Assembly (NCBI RefSeq): GCF_042453785.1
Contig: NC_091668.1
Span: 999,501 to 1,063,500 of the forward strand
DNA: 64,000 nt
Origin: Malus domestica
Lineage: Eukaryota; Streptophyta; Magnoliopsida; Rosales; Rosaceae
Direction of reading: 5' to 3'
The notes beneath the pieces were generated by a model. It worked only from the letters and a program-made list of their open reading frames with translations. It was not told where the DNA came from and did not search any database. Within the stretch, counting starts at the first letter, position 1; every line of letters starts with the position of its first letter. Shown here piece after piece: positions 1-10,497 of this stretch. Both the position numbers and the translations under genes were made by a program.

Positions 1-63
1 GGGTTTTAAGCTTGTAGTTGTACTTACTGCTTCCCTTCAAAATTCAGTAAAAGATACAAAAGA

Positions 64-3000
64 ATGGAGATTTCTGAAAGTAAGCCCCAAATCGATTCAT
101 CTGAAAACCCTAGGTCCACCTGGGACGGTTGCTCCGTCTTGCTCGACATCAACGACGGCGACCGTTTGGTTTTCTCCCGCCTCTCCGCCGGAGCGTAAGT
201 CATATTTTTCTCTCAGTCAAATTTGTGCCTTTTTTTTGGGGTTGTTGAGAATTCTTACGGTTGAATGCGGAATGGATGTGCAGGAAATTGAAAATTGGGA
301 ATAAGAATTGCTCTCTGCAGCCTTTGATTGGCTGCCCCTTTGGCTCTTTCTTTCGGGTCGAAAATGGAGCCGAAGGCCCGTATTTGGCCCGGTACACTCC
401 GTCCACGGAAGGTTTGGTTTTTAACTTTAATTTGTTCAAAATTTTGTGTTAATGTGGAATTTGGGATGATGACATTGTGTTATTTTGCTTGATATTTGCC
501 TATTTATTCAGTTAATAATGTTCAAGAAAAAGGTGATGGTCAATCAATTGATGAGTTTAGAGATAATCGAGCATTAGTCGATAACAATAAGGCGCAGAGC
601 CTAACCGGAGAAGACATTAACGCGATGCGACAGTGAGAACAAATTAATCAGAGATTTAGTTTGTATTTTGGGCTCCTTTTGTACTTTTTTTGGTGGACTT
701 ATACAATGATAAATGCAGGCAGGGTGCAACGGGGGATGAAATAGTTGAAGCTCTCATTGCAAACAGCGCGACGTTTGAGAAGAAAACTGTTTTCTCACAG
801 GTAATGTAGATCGTTCGAGTGCCACTTTGTGTTCATATGAGAAGGTGGTCTGATTTCATGTCGTTCTGTTGTCTGCAGGAGAAGTATAGGCTTAAGAAGC
901 AAAAGAAATATGCTCCCATTGTACTTATGAGGCGCCCATTCACTAGAAGGTTACCTCTTATTTCTGGAAGCAGGAGCTTTATTTTGAAGTCATATTGCTG
1001 TTCTATTGGCAAGAACTTTCCGAAATGATTTAATTATATGCATGAAGCGCCATGATATCTCCGCAATTAGCAATTTTTTGGCTGCTGTTCTGAATGTCCA
1101 TCTATAATTTCCAAATCTCATATTCTTTTTACTCACTTCTTGTTCTTTTCTGTTTCTCTCAGTATATGTGAGGCGTACTTAAAGAAGTATCCGAATAAAA
1201 TTGGGTAAGGACTAGCCAGTTATGAGTTTTCCTCTATTTTGGTAAACTACTTTCTCATGTTATTTGCTCAGAATTTATGTATCATATGTTTGCCTTTGGT
1301 TCAGATTCTTGCGAATGGATACATTGTCTCTTCTTCTTTCCATGGCTAATGTTTCTGCAAATTCTGATGTCCTCATAGTGGATATGGTTGGAGGACTTCT
1401 AACTGGTGCTGTAGCAGAGCGTTTAGGAGGTCTGCTGCTCTCCCCAAGTTCCCTTTGCTATTTGCTGCTTTGAGTTTTTTAATTTACACAGATTTATGGG
1501 TGGTGAAGTAGTGAAACTGAAGTGAATTGGATATATCCAATTAAAATAGAGTCGGTTTGTTATGGCTACTTTGTGTGATTGCAATTGCAACATTGTTATG
1601 ACATTTCACATTTTTAATGCTTCTGTATGTTTGACAGGTACGGGCTATGTCTGCAATACATATCTTAGTGGGTCGCCTTATTCTATGGATATATCGAGGA
1701 TATTCAACTTTGGAGATGAAATTTGCAAGAGGTACATCTGCCTTTGAGTTACTTTTTATAGGAAATGTTGTCAGATGAAATTTTACACTCCTTATGTAAC
1801 CAACTTTTGAGATATTTTTGTATTTATGTTGCTTATACAGGATTGTGAGGTCTCCTCTCGCGGACCTATTATCTGTCCAAAACGGAATTGAAAAACCAGC
1901 AAGTCAGGAAGCGGAGTCTGGTAATATGGAAATTCAGTCAAATGTGAGTGGCGCTTCATTTTTTGTTTGCAGATTTCTTTGTCTTGCAGTTTCGTAATTG
2001 TTTTGGGTACTCTATTTTCAGGACCAAATTTCTTCAGCAGTTAGCATGGAAGAAGCATCTCTTACATCTGAAAATGTGATATCGGATCCTATTCCTGTGT
2101 ATACTAGCTCTCCGGTAATTAAAATGTCCAAACCAGCAAAACTGGGAGAAAAAGCACCACAGGAAATCATCAGCTCGTGGAAAGAGAATGGTTTCTCTAG
2201 GTAAATATTGTTGTCGCGTGTGTAGTTTACTAGTTGAAAGTAGCATCTGGATGATAGTTCTGCATTCATTTTGCAGTTTAATAATAGCAGCACCAGAGCT
2301 GGATGCTTGGAGCTTACTTAAAGAGATCTTGCCACTATTGTCAAATTCTGCTCCGTTTGCTATTTTTCATCAGTATCTTCAGGTTTTTAGCTTCAAATGC
2401 TTGATCCTACCAAGTTAATAATTTTTCATATACGAATTTAGTATCTTTGGATTTTGTAGACGATTAAACTAAGTCCGTTATACTCTTTGATGTGCAGCCT
2501 CTTGCGACATGCATGCATAATTTACAAACGAGGAAAATGGCGATTGGCTTGCAAATTTCAGAACCTTGGTTGCGCGAATATCAGGTTGGTTTGGTCTTAT
2601 TTATGTATCTGATCTGGTCTGCGAGTTCTAAAGATCTCTATATATTTTAACGTCATTTGCTATTAGAACTCCAGTTTTTGAAACTTGTGTAGGTTAAATG
2701 AATCTGAAAACAGAGATTCTGTGCGAGTTATTTTAATGCATACAATTTGTCTACATGCATGTGTGTGTGTGTGTGTCAGAGAGAGATCTGCCAATCAAAA
2801 TTTAAATTTGGACAAGAACTTGAGTAAAATATTTAAGATAAGATTGCCCATAGGGTGAAGTCACGGCCAGCGTCTGTCATCTCCAGCGTAAACATGTATG
2901 CCGGAGAATTATTTCTAAGAATCAATGTCTAAAATATCGATGATATCGGAAATAACGGTAGTCCAAAAACACAGAAATTTCGATGGAAATATCGGGATAT

Positions 3001-3813
3001 TATCGATATCGATAAAAATTGAATAAAAACCACGGAAATTGTAAGAAAAACTTGGAAATTTTTATTGAAACTTTGTAGGATGTTTATTTAGTCAATTATC
3101 TATTAGTTTATCACAAAAAATTGGAAGGAAATGCATTGCATGATGGATTTAACCGACATTCACCTCTCCCAGACCCTGAGTAAAGCGGGAGCCTTGTGCA
3201 CTGGGTATGACCTTTTTTTTATATAGCAAACTGGCAAACATTGTGAGTGTAGAAAATATGTACTAATTAATAAAAGAAGTTTAAACACACCATAATCATT
3301 TATATATAATGAATTAGTACAATATTTTACACTTTATACATTGCATGGTAAGATACATGAGTGACTTAGTACCATATAGAGTTCCTATCAAGGTCTAAAA
3401 TATCGATGATATCGGAAATATCGGTAGTCCAAAAATACGGAAATTTCGATAGAAATATCAGGATAATATCGATATTTTAGACGTTGCTAAGGATGTAAGT
3501 TGGAAATGTTGAGGAAGTGGCCTAGCTCAACTTAAGTGGTAATCTGATGATTTTAGTATGAACCATTCCGTTGATTTTGTGAGGACCATCACCGGCCACG
3601 TTGGAATGCTAATTTTTCGTGTGCCGTTGTGCCAGGTCCATTGTTAATTCTCGGTTGAATGTTTCTGTAAGATTATACGCCTTTATTTGATGCGTTCTAG
3701 AGACTGATTGTAAATAATTGTTTCAGGTACTTCCATCAAGAACGCATCCATGCATGCAGATGAATGGATTCGGCGGGTATATTCTCAGCGGGACCAAGAT
3801 TTCATCGAACTGA
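64..3813 (+). CDS. TRM6: TRM6, non-catalytic subunit of tRNA (adenine-58-N1)-methyltransferase
   Basis: The product pairs with the catalytic TRM61 to make m1A58 in the T-loop of tRNAs in the nucleus (family knowledge). I join 13 exons: 64-194, 284-411, 512-632, 719-800, 879-949, 1163-1204, 1305-1429, 1638-1731, 1841-1943, 2022-2200, 2277-2382, 2498-2584, 3727-3813. They total 1356 nt, giving 451 residues with no internal stop, and all junctions are GT–AG. Visible family blocks are the N-terminal IGCPFGSFFRV, the central KYAPIVLMRRPFTRR, and the Rossmann-like DVLIVDMVGGLLTGAVAERLGG followed by SGSPYSMDISRIFNF. The C-terminus ends in NGFGGYILSGTKISSN. The start is the first ATG, and the reading frame runs straight into family-type sequence. 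The last intron (1142 bp) is the only long one and is full of repeat sequence. The window begins in its leader, so its promoter is not visible. Confidence 0.93.
2926..3483. repeat. Dispersed repeat in the last TRM6 intron, with two direct copies of a TCGATATC-rich motif
   Basis: Near-identical stretches starting CTAAAATATCGATGATATCGG occur at about 2930-3010 and 3395-3480. The right copy is closed by the inverse ATCGATATTTTAGAC, so it alone forms a roughly 90-bp fold-back. The left copy continues into about 100 bp of extra sequence. The arrangement looks like one or two small non-autonomous insertions. No transposase is present. Confidence 0.6.
3149..3221 (+). mobile_element. Au-type SINE 3' fragment
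   Basis: The block CACCTCTCCCAGACCC, then GCGGGAGCCTTGTGCACTGGG, then a short spacer and a run of T, is the conserved 3' end of Au-family plant SINEs as I know them. A second copy in opposite orientation lies at 63701-63778. Boxes A and B of the pol III promoter are not visible, so this is a truncated copy. I do not see a clear target duplication. Confidence 0.65.
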
Positions 3814-3837
3814 TTTGAAGAACAAAATCACGCGGCC

Positions 3838-4032
3838 GAGTTGCGATTACTTGTTATATGGATGTTCGTAGGCGAAACCACTGCGTGCAATCTGTGTTCT
3901 GTGTTCTGTGTTCTGTGCAATCTGTGTTCGCAGGCGAAACCAGCTTTTCGTCTTCTGTTTATCTGTAAACCTGCAATTACTGCAAATTTTTTCCTTGCAG
4001 GATTTGCAATCTGTGTTCTGTGCTCCATTTCT
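3838..4032. repeat. Short tandem and duplicated motifs behind TRM6
   Basis: GTTCTGT is repeated in tandem, and GGCGAAACCA followed by GCAATCTGTGTTC occurs twice within about 190 bp, probably inside the TRM6 3' UTR. The open frames over it on both strands are low complexity and carry no recognisable protein. Confidence 0.5.
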
Positions 4033-4610
4033 TCTTGCAATTTCAGATTTTAAAGTTTCTATCGGAAAATATTACTCTGTTAATTTTGCTTGGATGGGTA
4101 TAATGGTATTTCTATTTGTTTTTTTAGTTGACAAAGAGTTCTATTGATAGGAAAAAGGCATGCGAAATTATTTTAATGTCCATAATTTCTCTTTTTAATA
4201 ATTTTTAATTATGTATAAAAAAATTAATTGAAAAAGAGAGTTCGTAGTATAAATTATTATTATTTTTATACAATAATATATTTTTATAAAATAAATTTTT
4301 AGCTGAATTGCGCATGGTAAAGAAGTTTTTTTATTGACAAGTGGTATATATGGTAGGTAAGGAACTTTTTTTTAACAGGGTATACTAAATTACCTATTAA
4401 TAGAGCTCTTCGTAAATTACCATTTCAATCTTCACCAAAACTGAGTAAAAAGAAACAAAAAGGGCAATTTAGTAATTACATGCAACATAAAATTTTGATT
4501 TTTTTACACTAACCTCACAGCCATGTAAGCATATCATGCCCTATTTAAAAAAAAGAAAAGAAAAAATATGCCCATGTCAGAAGTAATTGCCCCATTTTGT
4601 CCCCTTTTTT

Positions 4611-4813
4611 TGGAAAGGAATCCTCTCTCTAGATTTTTTCCACCTAATTCACTAAGTTTAAGGATCCAGTTCATTAAAATTTGATTAAATAGTTATAAAT
4701 ACAAGTTTATTTTAAAAGTTATAATAATTTTAGCTGTTAAATCAAAGTTCAATGATCTGGATCTCCAAATTTGATAGATTATGAGGAAGGGATCCGGAAA
4801 GAATCCTTTCCCC
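4611..4813. mobile_element. MITE with GGAAAGGAATCC-type inverted ends
   Basis: The left end GGAAAGGAATCCTCT and the right end AAAGAATCCTTTCC are inverted repeats enclosing about 200 bp of AT-rich sequence that itself partly folds back. There is no coding capacity. The rest of 4150-4610 is AT-rich sequence with nothing I can identify. Confidence 0.6.
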
Positions 4814-4947
4814 ATTTTTCATAAACGAATTGTTTTTTTAGAATTTTAAAAATTAATCACACTCTTCAATAAAAAAAACAAAATAATATAAAATTGTTCC
4901 CGCACACAGTACACGTGGGCATCTGCTAGTATATATATTGGAGAAAA

Positions 4948-5081
4948 GGCCCAAGCCCATGATGAATAAGAAGGCCCAAACAACCAAAGGTTGCCCACCG
5001 CTCACAAATACAATATTTCTCAGGGTGACGGCAGAAAGGCGGGGCGAGCGCATTCGAAACTCACCCGCATGCGTTTCCCGC
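4948..5081 (+). promoter_or_regulatory. E2FC promoter: two GGCCCA site II motifs and a TTTCCCGC E2F site
   Basis: GGCCCA occurs at 4948-4953 and 4973-4978. This is the site II element bound by TCP factors in many plant proliferation genes. TTTCCCGC at 5074-5081 is an exact match to the E2F consensus TTTSSCGC. A second TTTCCCGC lies inside exon 1 at 5407-5414. The motifs are seen directly. Their use in autoregulation is an inference. Confidence 0.6.
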
Positions 5082-5265
5082 TGTTGTGTCACTTGACCGA
5101 CGCCGCTTCCTCTCTCTCCTCGCGTTTCGAGTTCCATTCGCGTTTGGCTTCCTTCTTCCCTTTAAAACTTAAACACTCACAAATTTAAGAGTTAATTAAA
5201 TTCGCAAAACTAGCAAACGAAAACCCTACCTCCTCTTCAATTCTTCTGCTGCTCCCTCCTCCGCC

Positions 5266-8200
5266 ATGGAGACGGAGGATCCCAATCGCCTCCTCCGCCC
5301 GTCGCAATTCCAGTTCCAACTCCTCCACTCGCACTCCCAGACTCAGAGCCATATGAGCTACCTGTACTCGCCTTTGCCTCCCTCCCAGTGTCTCCGCCCA
5401 CAGTTATTTCCCGCTCTCGCTCCTTCCCACGGCTCCGACCGCTGCCGCCTCTCCGGCGACGCTTCTGCTTCTCTCGCCACCGTGGACGCCCGTTCCGCTT
5501 TGGCTAAGCTTTCGGTGAGCGTTTCACGTCATCGGCGCCTTCTTTTTTTCGATTGAGATTTCTTGAATTGCCTTCGTGTTTGTTATTGATTCTGTGAAGT
5601 ATGATCACCGTCATTGTTTTCTTCGTCTTGTTCTTCGTTTTCAAAGATTCGGTTTCGGATTTATTGTATTTGAAAGGTTTAGAGGATTTTACTGCTGCTT
5701 AATTGTTTGTTTAGTACTGGTAGCTCATCGGCGCCGTCTTTTTTCGATTGAGATTTCTTGAATTGATTTTGTGTTTGTTATTGATTCCGTGAAGTATGAT
5801 CACCGTCGTTGTTTTCTTCGTTTTCAAAGATTCGGTTTTGGATTTATTGTATTTGAAAGATTTAGAGGATTTTACTGCTTCTTAATTGTTTGTTTAGTTC
5901 GTTGTTGCTGATTATTAGTCGTGGATTTTATTGGACGGCGGCTTAATTTTTCCTTTTTAATTTAAATGATCGATTGGCCATTCTGTCTGCGCTCATTAAC
6001 TGCGCAATCGGCTTCTTTATTGTGATTTATAGAGATTTTTTCCCTTTTTTCTTACCGTAATAAATTTCCGTACACGCGTGAGCGACTGACAGTAACATTA
6101 TTTACAATCTCAATGATATGAACTGTAAAATTGCACAACTTATACAATCGCAATGTATCTCTTTAGTTAAACGCGTGAGCGAGTAACATTCTTTACAATC
6201 TCAATGATATGAACTATAAAATTGCACAACTTATACAATCGCAATGTATCTCTTTAGTTAAAGACTTGAGAATGTCGCTGTTAGTTAAAGTATGCATGAC
6301 TTGTCTTTGAGAGCACTTGCTGGTGTGTCTGAATGCGATTTCTGTTCATTTTATGGTTGTGTTGTACAAATGTTTCATAGCATACTTTTAGCCTGCTCGT
6401 GTATTCTTTTTCCACATCTCTAAATATACAATAATTACTGCAGTTGAGACCAAAACAGGAAATAGATAACGACGCTCAGATTGGTGGGCAAGAAGCTGCT
6501 GCTGGACCAAGCAAGGTAATGAAGGGTATCTTACCTCTACCACAGTCCTGCTCAAGTGCAAAGCATAATGGTAAACTAAAGGTTCCTAAGCATACCAAAG
6601 TTGGGACTCAAAGATCAACTGCGGACTTTTGTAATGGTCTGGGTCCAGCTCAAGCTATTGGTTGCCGTTTTGACAACTCTTTAGGTAAGTTGAGATTAAA
6701 AAGAAATAATTTGGAGCTATCCCTCTAACTATGCGCACACTTAGAACACTTATTACAGGCATTCATTCAGTATGTGCTGTTGAGTATTGACGTTTTCCCT
6801 GTATGTGTAGCTCAAGGCTAATAAGGGATGTAATATGTTGTTTGCAGGCTTGTTAACCAAGAAATTTATCAAGCTAATTTACGAGGCCAAGGATAGAACC
6901 CTTGATTTGAATAGAACAGCAGAGGTGTTGGAGGTATATCAAATGTCTTTGGTATCATAGTATTGAGACTTTAACAAGCACTTGGTGTTATATCTCATGT
7001 CTGGGTAATAACATATCAAATCTTCCTTGTGTAATTGTTTATACCATATTGGTTATTACAGGTTCAAAAGAGGAGGATATATGATATTACGAACGTTCTT
7101 GAAGGAATAAATTTGGTAGAGAAAACTTCAAAGAATCACATACGTTGGAAGTAATTTTATCAATCTTCGCTTCCCTTTGTTTGATACTTTCTATGTATGG
7201 ATTGATCTGACCAGTGCACTTTAATGACAGGGGATATGATGGGCCGACACCATGCGAGCTGGATGATCATGTTTCTAGACTAAAGGTGCTTTCAATTATA
7301 ATCACTTGGATCGTGTTCATTAGTTAACTTCTTGCTCATTCCCTTTGTTTGATACTTTCTATGCATGATTTGATCTAACAACACAGAACTTTTGGTTTTG
7401 TTTCAGGATGAAGTTGAAAGTCTATTTGAGGAGGAATGCAGGCTTGATGACGCCATAAGGTTGGTTCTTTAGAATTTAAACAGACGCTTTGAGATGTTTT
7501 CTGATCTCTCTTGTATGTTGAGCTATCAAGACGTTATTTTTCCAGGGAAAAGCAAGAGCTTCTAAGGGCCCTGGAGCAAGATGAAAAGTATAAAAAGTAT
7601 AGTCTCAATCCTGTTGTCTTTCCTTGCATCAACGTTACATCTTTTTATCTTTTTAATACTTTATAATCCGCTAACATCTCACTTTTTAGGTACTTATTTT
7701 TTACGGAGGAAGATATTTCAAGTCTTCATTGCTTCCAGGTCAGTTTTTTCCTGTGAAACTTAAAAACTTTAATTACATAGTGCTTTATTTTTGTACCTGT
7801 TCATGAATCTCACTGTTTTCTTACTGGTTTTGTTGTCACAGAATCAAACACTTATTGCAATAAAAGCTCCTCAAGCTAGTTATATTGAAGTTGTTGATCC
7901 TGATGAGGTGGGTACCTTCGACGGATGTGGTTTGTGAATTTTGGAATAGCATTAATAGCTAACTCAGTTTTTGATTGATCAGGATATTTCTTTTCAACAA
8001 AGGCAGTTTAGGATGATTGTCAAAAGCACGATAGGACCTATAGATGTGTATCTCTTGAGGTATTAATTTCTCTTCCCTGCATAGGCTAAAGCTATATGGA
8101 TGGTCACAAACATATGTCGCAGAATTTATTTCCGAATTACATGCATAGGCTACGTTTTTACACTTTGGTGTGTAACCTTTATTCTCAATATTTGTAGCAA

Positions 8201-8606
8201 ATACCAATGTCAACTCGAGAGTATTGTTTTGAAGAAAGCAAAATTAGCGGGTTCATCTTCTTGCAATCGTAGTGACTATTGCAATGCGGAAGATGGAGGG
8301 ATGTCTTCATGTCATCAGGGCGAGAAAAATACTTGTGAAACTCTCAGATTACCAAGCTCAGAGGCATCTTCTGGGATTCAGAAGATTATTCCTTCACATT
8401 TCGATGCAAGTTTTTCTTCCATGTAGCTTCTGAAGTGTACTTAGTATGTATCTATCATCGGTCATAGTTAACCTAATTAACTGATTTGTGAATGATAATT
8501 TTTGCAGGCCAATGATGATTATTGGTTTAGATCAGAACCTGATGTTAGCCTTACAGATCTATGGGGTAAGCAACTTCCTTCCTCTCTTTTGCCCCAAATC
8601 TTTTAG
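5266..8606 (+). CDS. E2FC: E2F transcription factor, E2FC type
   Basis: The product is a nuclear DNA-binding factor that pairs with DP proteins and is controlled by retinoblastoma-related protein. E2FC acts mostly as a cell-cycle repressor in Arabidopsis (family knowledge). The exons are 5266-5514, 6444-6684, 6848-6933, 7062-7150, 7231-7285, 7407-7459, 7546-7596, 7690-7738, 7842-7907, 7983-8059, 8198-8405, 8508-8606. They total 1323 nt, giving 440 residues. The winged-helix DNA-binding domain lies at about residues 160-225 with the hallmark [12 protein letters not shown]. It is followed by a leucine-rich dimerisation coil (DHVSRLKDEVESL), the marked box ([12 protein letters not shown]) and a C-terminal RBR-binding [17 protein letters not shown]. 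The N-terminal SQFQFQLLH and the C-terminal block favour E2FC over E2FA/B. The last intron uses GC–AG splice sites. The 3' end is read through to TAG at 8604-8606. A further intron at GGTAAGC (8565) is the alternative. Confidence 0.9.
5529..5905. repeat. Tandem duplication, period about 196 bp, in E2FC intron 1
   Basis: TCATCGGCGCC starts one copy at 5529 and a second at 5725. Both run through TTCGATTGAGATTTCTTGAATTG, GTGAAGTATGATCACCGTC and GGATTTTACTGCT with small differences. The first copy begins 15 bp inside the intron. Confidence 0.8.
6073..6262. repeat. Second tandem duplication, period about 95 bp, in E2FC intron 1
   Basis: Two nearly identical copies run from CGCGTGAGCGA through ATTGCACAACTTATACAATC to CTCTTTAGTTAAA. 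They are separate in sequence from the 196-bp duplication upstream in the same intron. Confidence 0.8.
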
Positions 8607-10315
8607 AATTAATCGCCGAGGGCTGCATCTTCCACCTCTCCTTGTAAAAACAAATCAGATTTGGATTAGATGTGGCCATGTAGGCTTACGGGGAATTACT
8701 AAAGACTTTCTATATTGGAACCTACAGCGAATTAGGCACGGACCCAAAGCAAAAACCTCCTTCAAGACCGTTCTAAGAAGAGTAGCGCAGCGTTGGGCAA
8801 TGAACATTGACCGTAGTGTAAATGGAATCAGGTAGTTGATTGTTCCAGACGACATGAGGGATATACCATATTCTCTTCTTGTTTTGCCATACAAAGGTGT
8901 AGTTAGAACTTTCTATTGTTTTAGTATAATCTATAGTTACTGCTGGAAAGTTTTGATAATGTGCGGCGAGGATGCCAATTAGATGGCTGCCTGACCATTT
9001 AGGCAGCCTATATGTGTCATCTGAAGACTGAGGAATGATGAGTTTTAGTCGAACCATAGCTTATCGACTTTGTCGAGGGATGGATAAAACGATATGGCAG
9101 TTGTAGGGGTTTTGATGAAGTTTTTCAAGATCAAGTTTCCGCGTTCAGAGATGCAGATGAGGATTGCTTTCTATAGATGAACGAAAGAAGTTGTTTGCAT
9201 TTTGGAGCTCCGGTTGCGTGATAGTTGGGAATCTTTGTTCGTTGGAGGGGAGGCTTAAAGCTACGATCTGGTGAATGCAAAATAATTTCGTATGTGGTTT
9301 AGCTTGTTTCGGTTACTTATGAACAAGCGTTGGGAATAAAGTCCGGTAGGGTCATCGGAGTCAACAATAAGCCGAGGAAGGCAAGGCCGAAGGGGAAGAC
9401 ATCCTACTACCAGATCGTAAACATTAGACATTGGATGGAAGTTGCTAAATTAATTAGAAATTTCCTTTTTTTTTTCCCCAATGATTTTGCAGCAGTGTCT
9501 GAATTAGCTTTATGCATAATCTAAGTCAATGAGAAATACGTGCCTCGCACGTCATCATTAGTGAAGAGCTAATCTCGTCTAATCTTTTGTTCATTAAAAA
9601 AAAAAGTCGAGAAATACAGTGTTTCTGAAGCTACATTCCCCACGTTTTGGCGAATTCGAAGGCCCAGATTTGGCAGAAGCTCATATTCAGCGAGCCTAGA
9701 GAACACCTTGGAATGATAGGTATACCGTTACGGTGTTGTTATGATCCAATAACAGTGTCACTTGTTAATTTCACCCTACATGACATTGCGGTATTGGATT
9801 GACTTGCAACTGTGATGGTGTATCAGGTCCATTTAGGTCTTACTCGTTCGGTTGACTCGTTGATTGATTATATAACGCAACAAGATGATGTCATGTCGTG
9901 ATATTCTTTCAACGTAGGCTTTTACTTATAAGCATGTCGATACGATATCAAACAATTACATAATCGAAGAATCAATAATACTAATAGTATAGTTATTATC
10001 TTGTTCATACATGTCACATGGTCTGACATTTTGATCTAAGGTTATGTGTTTTATAAAATTAGTAGGTGGTGACATATTACATGAGGGAGGTAATTGTGGG
10101 GTCGTTATTTAATCTGTAATCCAACCACTAGCCTTCCTCGACATGATTTAAAAGGATTTGTAATGTCCGACATAGCAGCTAGAGTTGGATATGCTGTCAC
10201 TGCAAGTCGTTTATTTAAGAAAAGCCACCAAAATTTTACCTAACTTCTCAGTTCTTATCTACGACGGATTTTAATACTAATACCATCAATTAAAGTAGGA
10301 TTTCAATGAGAGAGG
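8607..10315. other. Gap behind E2FC, no gene recognised
   Basis: The first few hundred bases probably hold the E2FC 3' UTR. An open frame at 9330-9524 (+) and minus-strand frames at 8655-9057 have no recognisable domain. A 3'-oligo(A)-like repeat end lies at 9532-9605 and is listed separately. The remainder is AT-rich without a visible feature. Confidence 0.4.
9532..9605 (+). repeat. Dispersed repeat end, copy 1 (GAGCTAATCTCGTCTAATCT plus A-run)
   Basis: The motif GTGCCTCGCACG, a short spacer, GAGCTAATCTCGTCTAATCT and an A-rich tail recurs in the same order at 11491-11565. Sequence upstream of the two copies is not alike. This is consistent with the 3' ends of a retroposon (SINE-like) family, which I cannot name. 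Confidence 0.5.
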
Positions 10316-10497
10316 ATCGTTGCTGGATTCTCTTTGTGAGGATTTCGGAAATCCTCAAATCATATATATTTATCGTATATCATGCGATCAGTTTTTATCA
10401 GGTATCGTTTATATTTAATTTTAAATAAAAAAATTTACAATAATTTCTAACTGCATGATGTACAATAAACATATATGATTGGAGTATCTCCACAAGG
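10316..10497. mobile_element. MITE (fold-back, about 180 bp)
   Basis: The left arm (ATCCTCAAATCATATATATT ... CATGCGATCAG) and the right arm (CTGCATGATGTAC ... CATATATGATTGGAG) are inverted copies around an AT-rich centre. I recognise this as a common fold-back family of Rosaceae genomes. No coding capacity. Confidence 0.65.

Noticed and set aside
8655-9057. Minus-strand frames of 79-94 residues downstream of E2FC
   Set aside because: Overlapping frames without domains in probable 3' UTR sequence.
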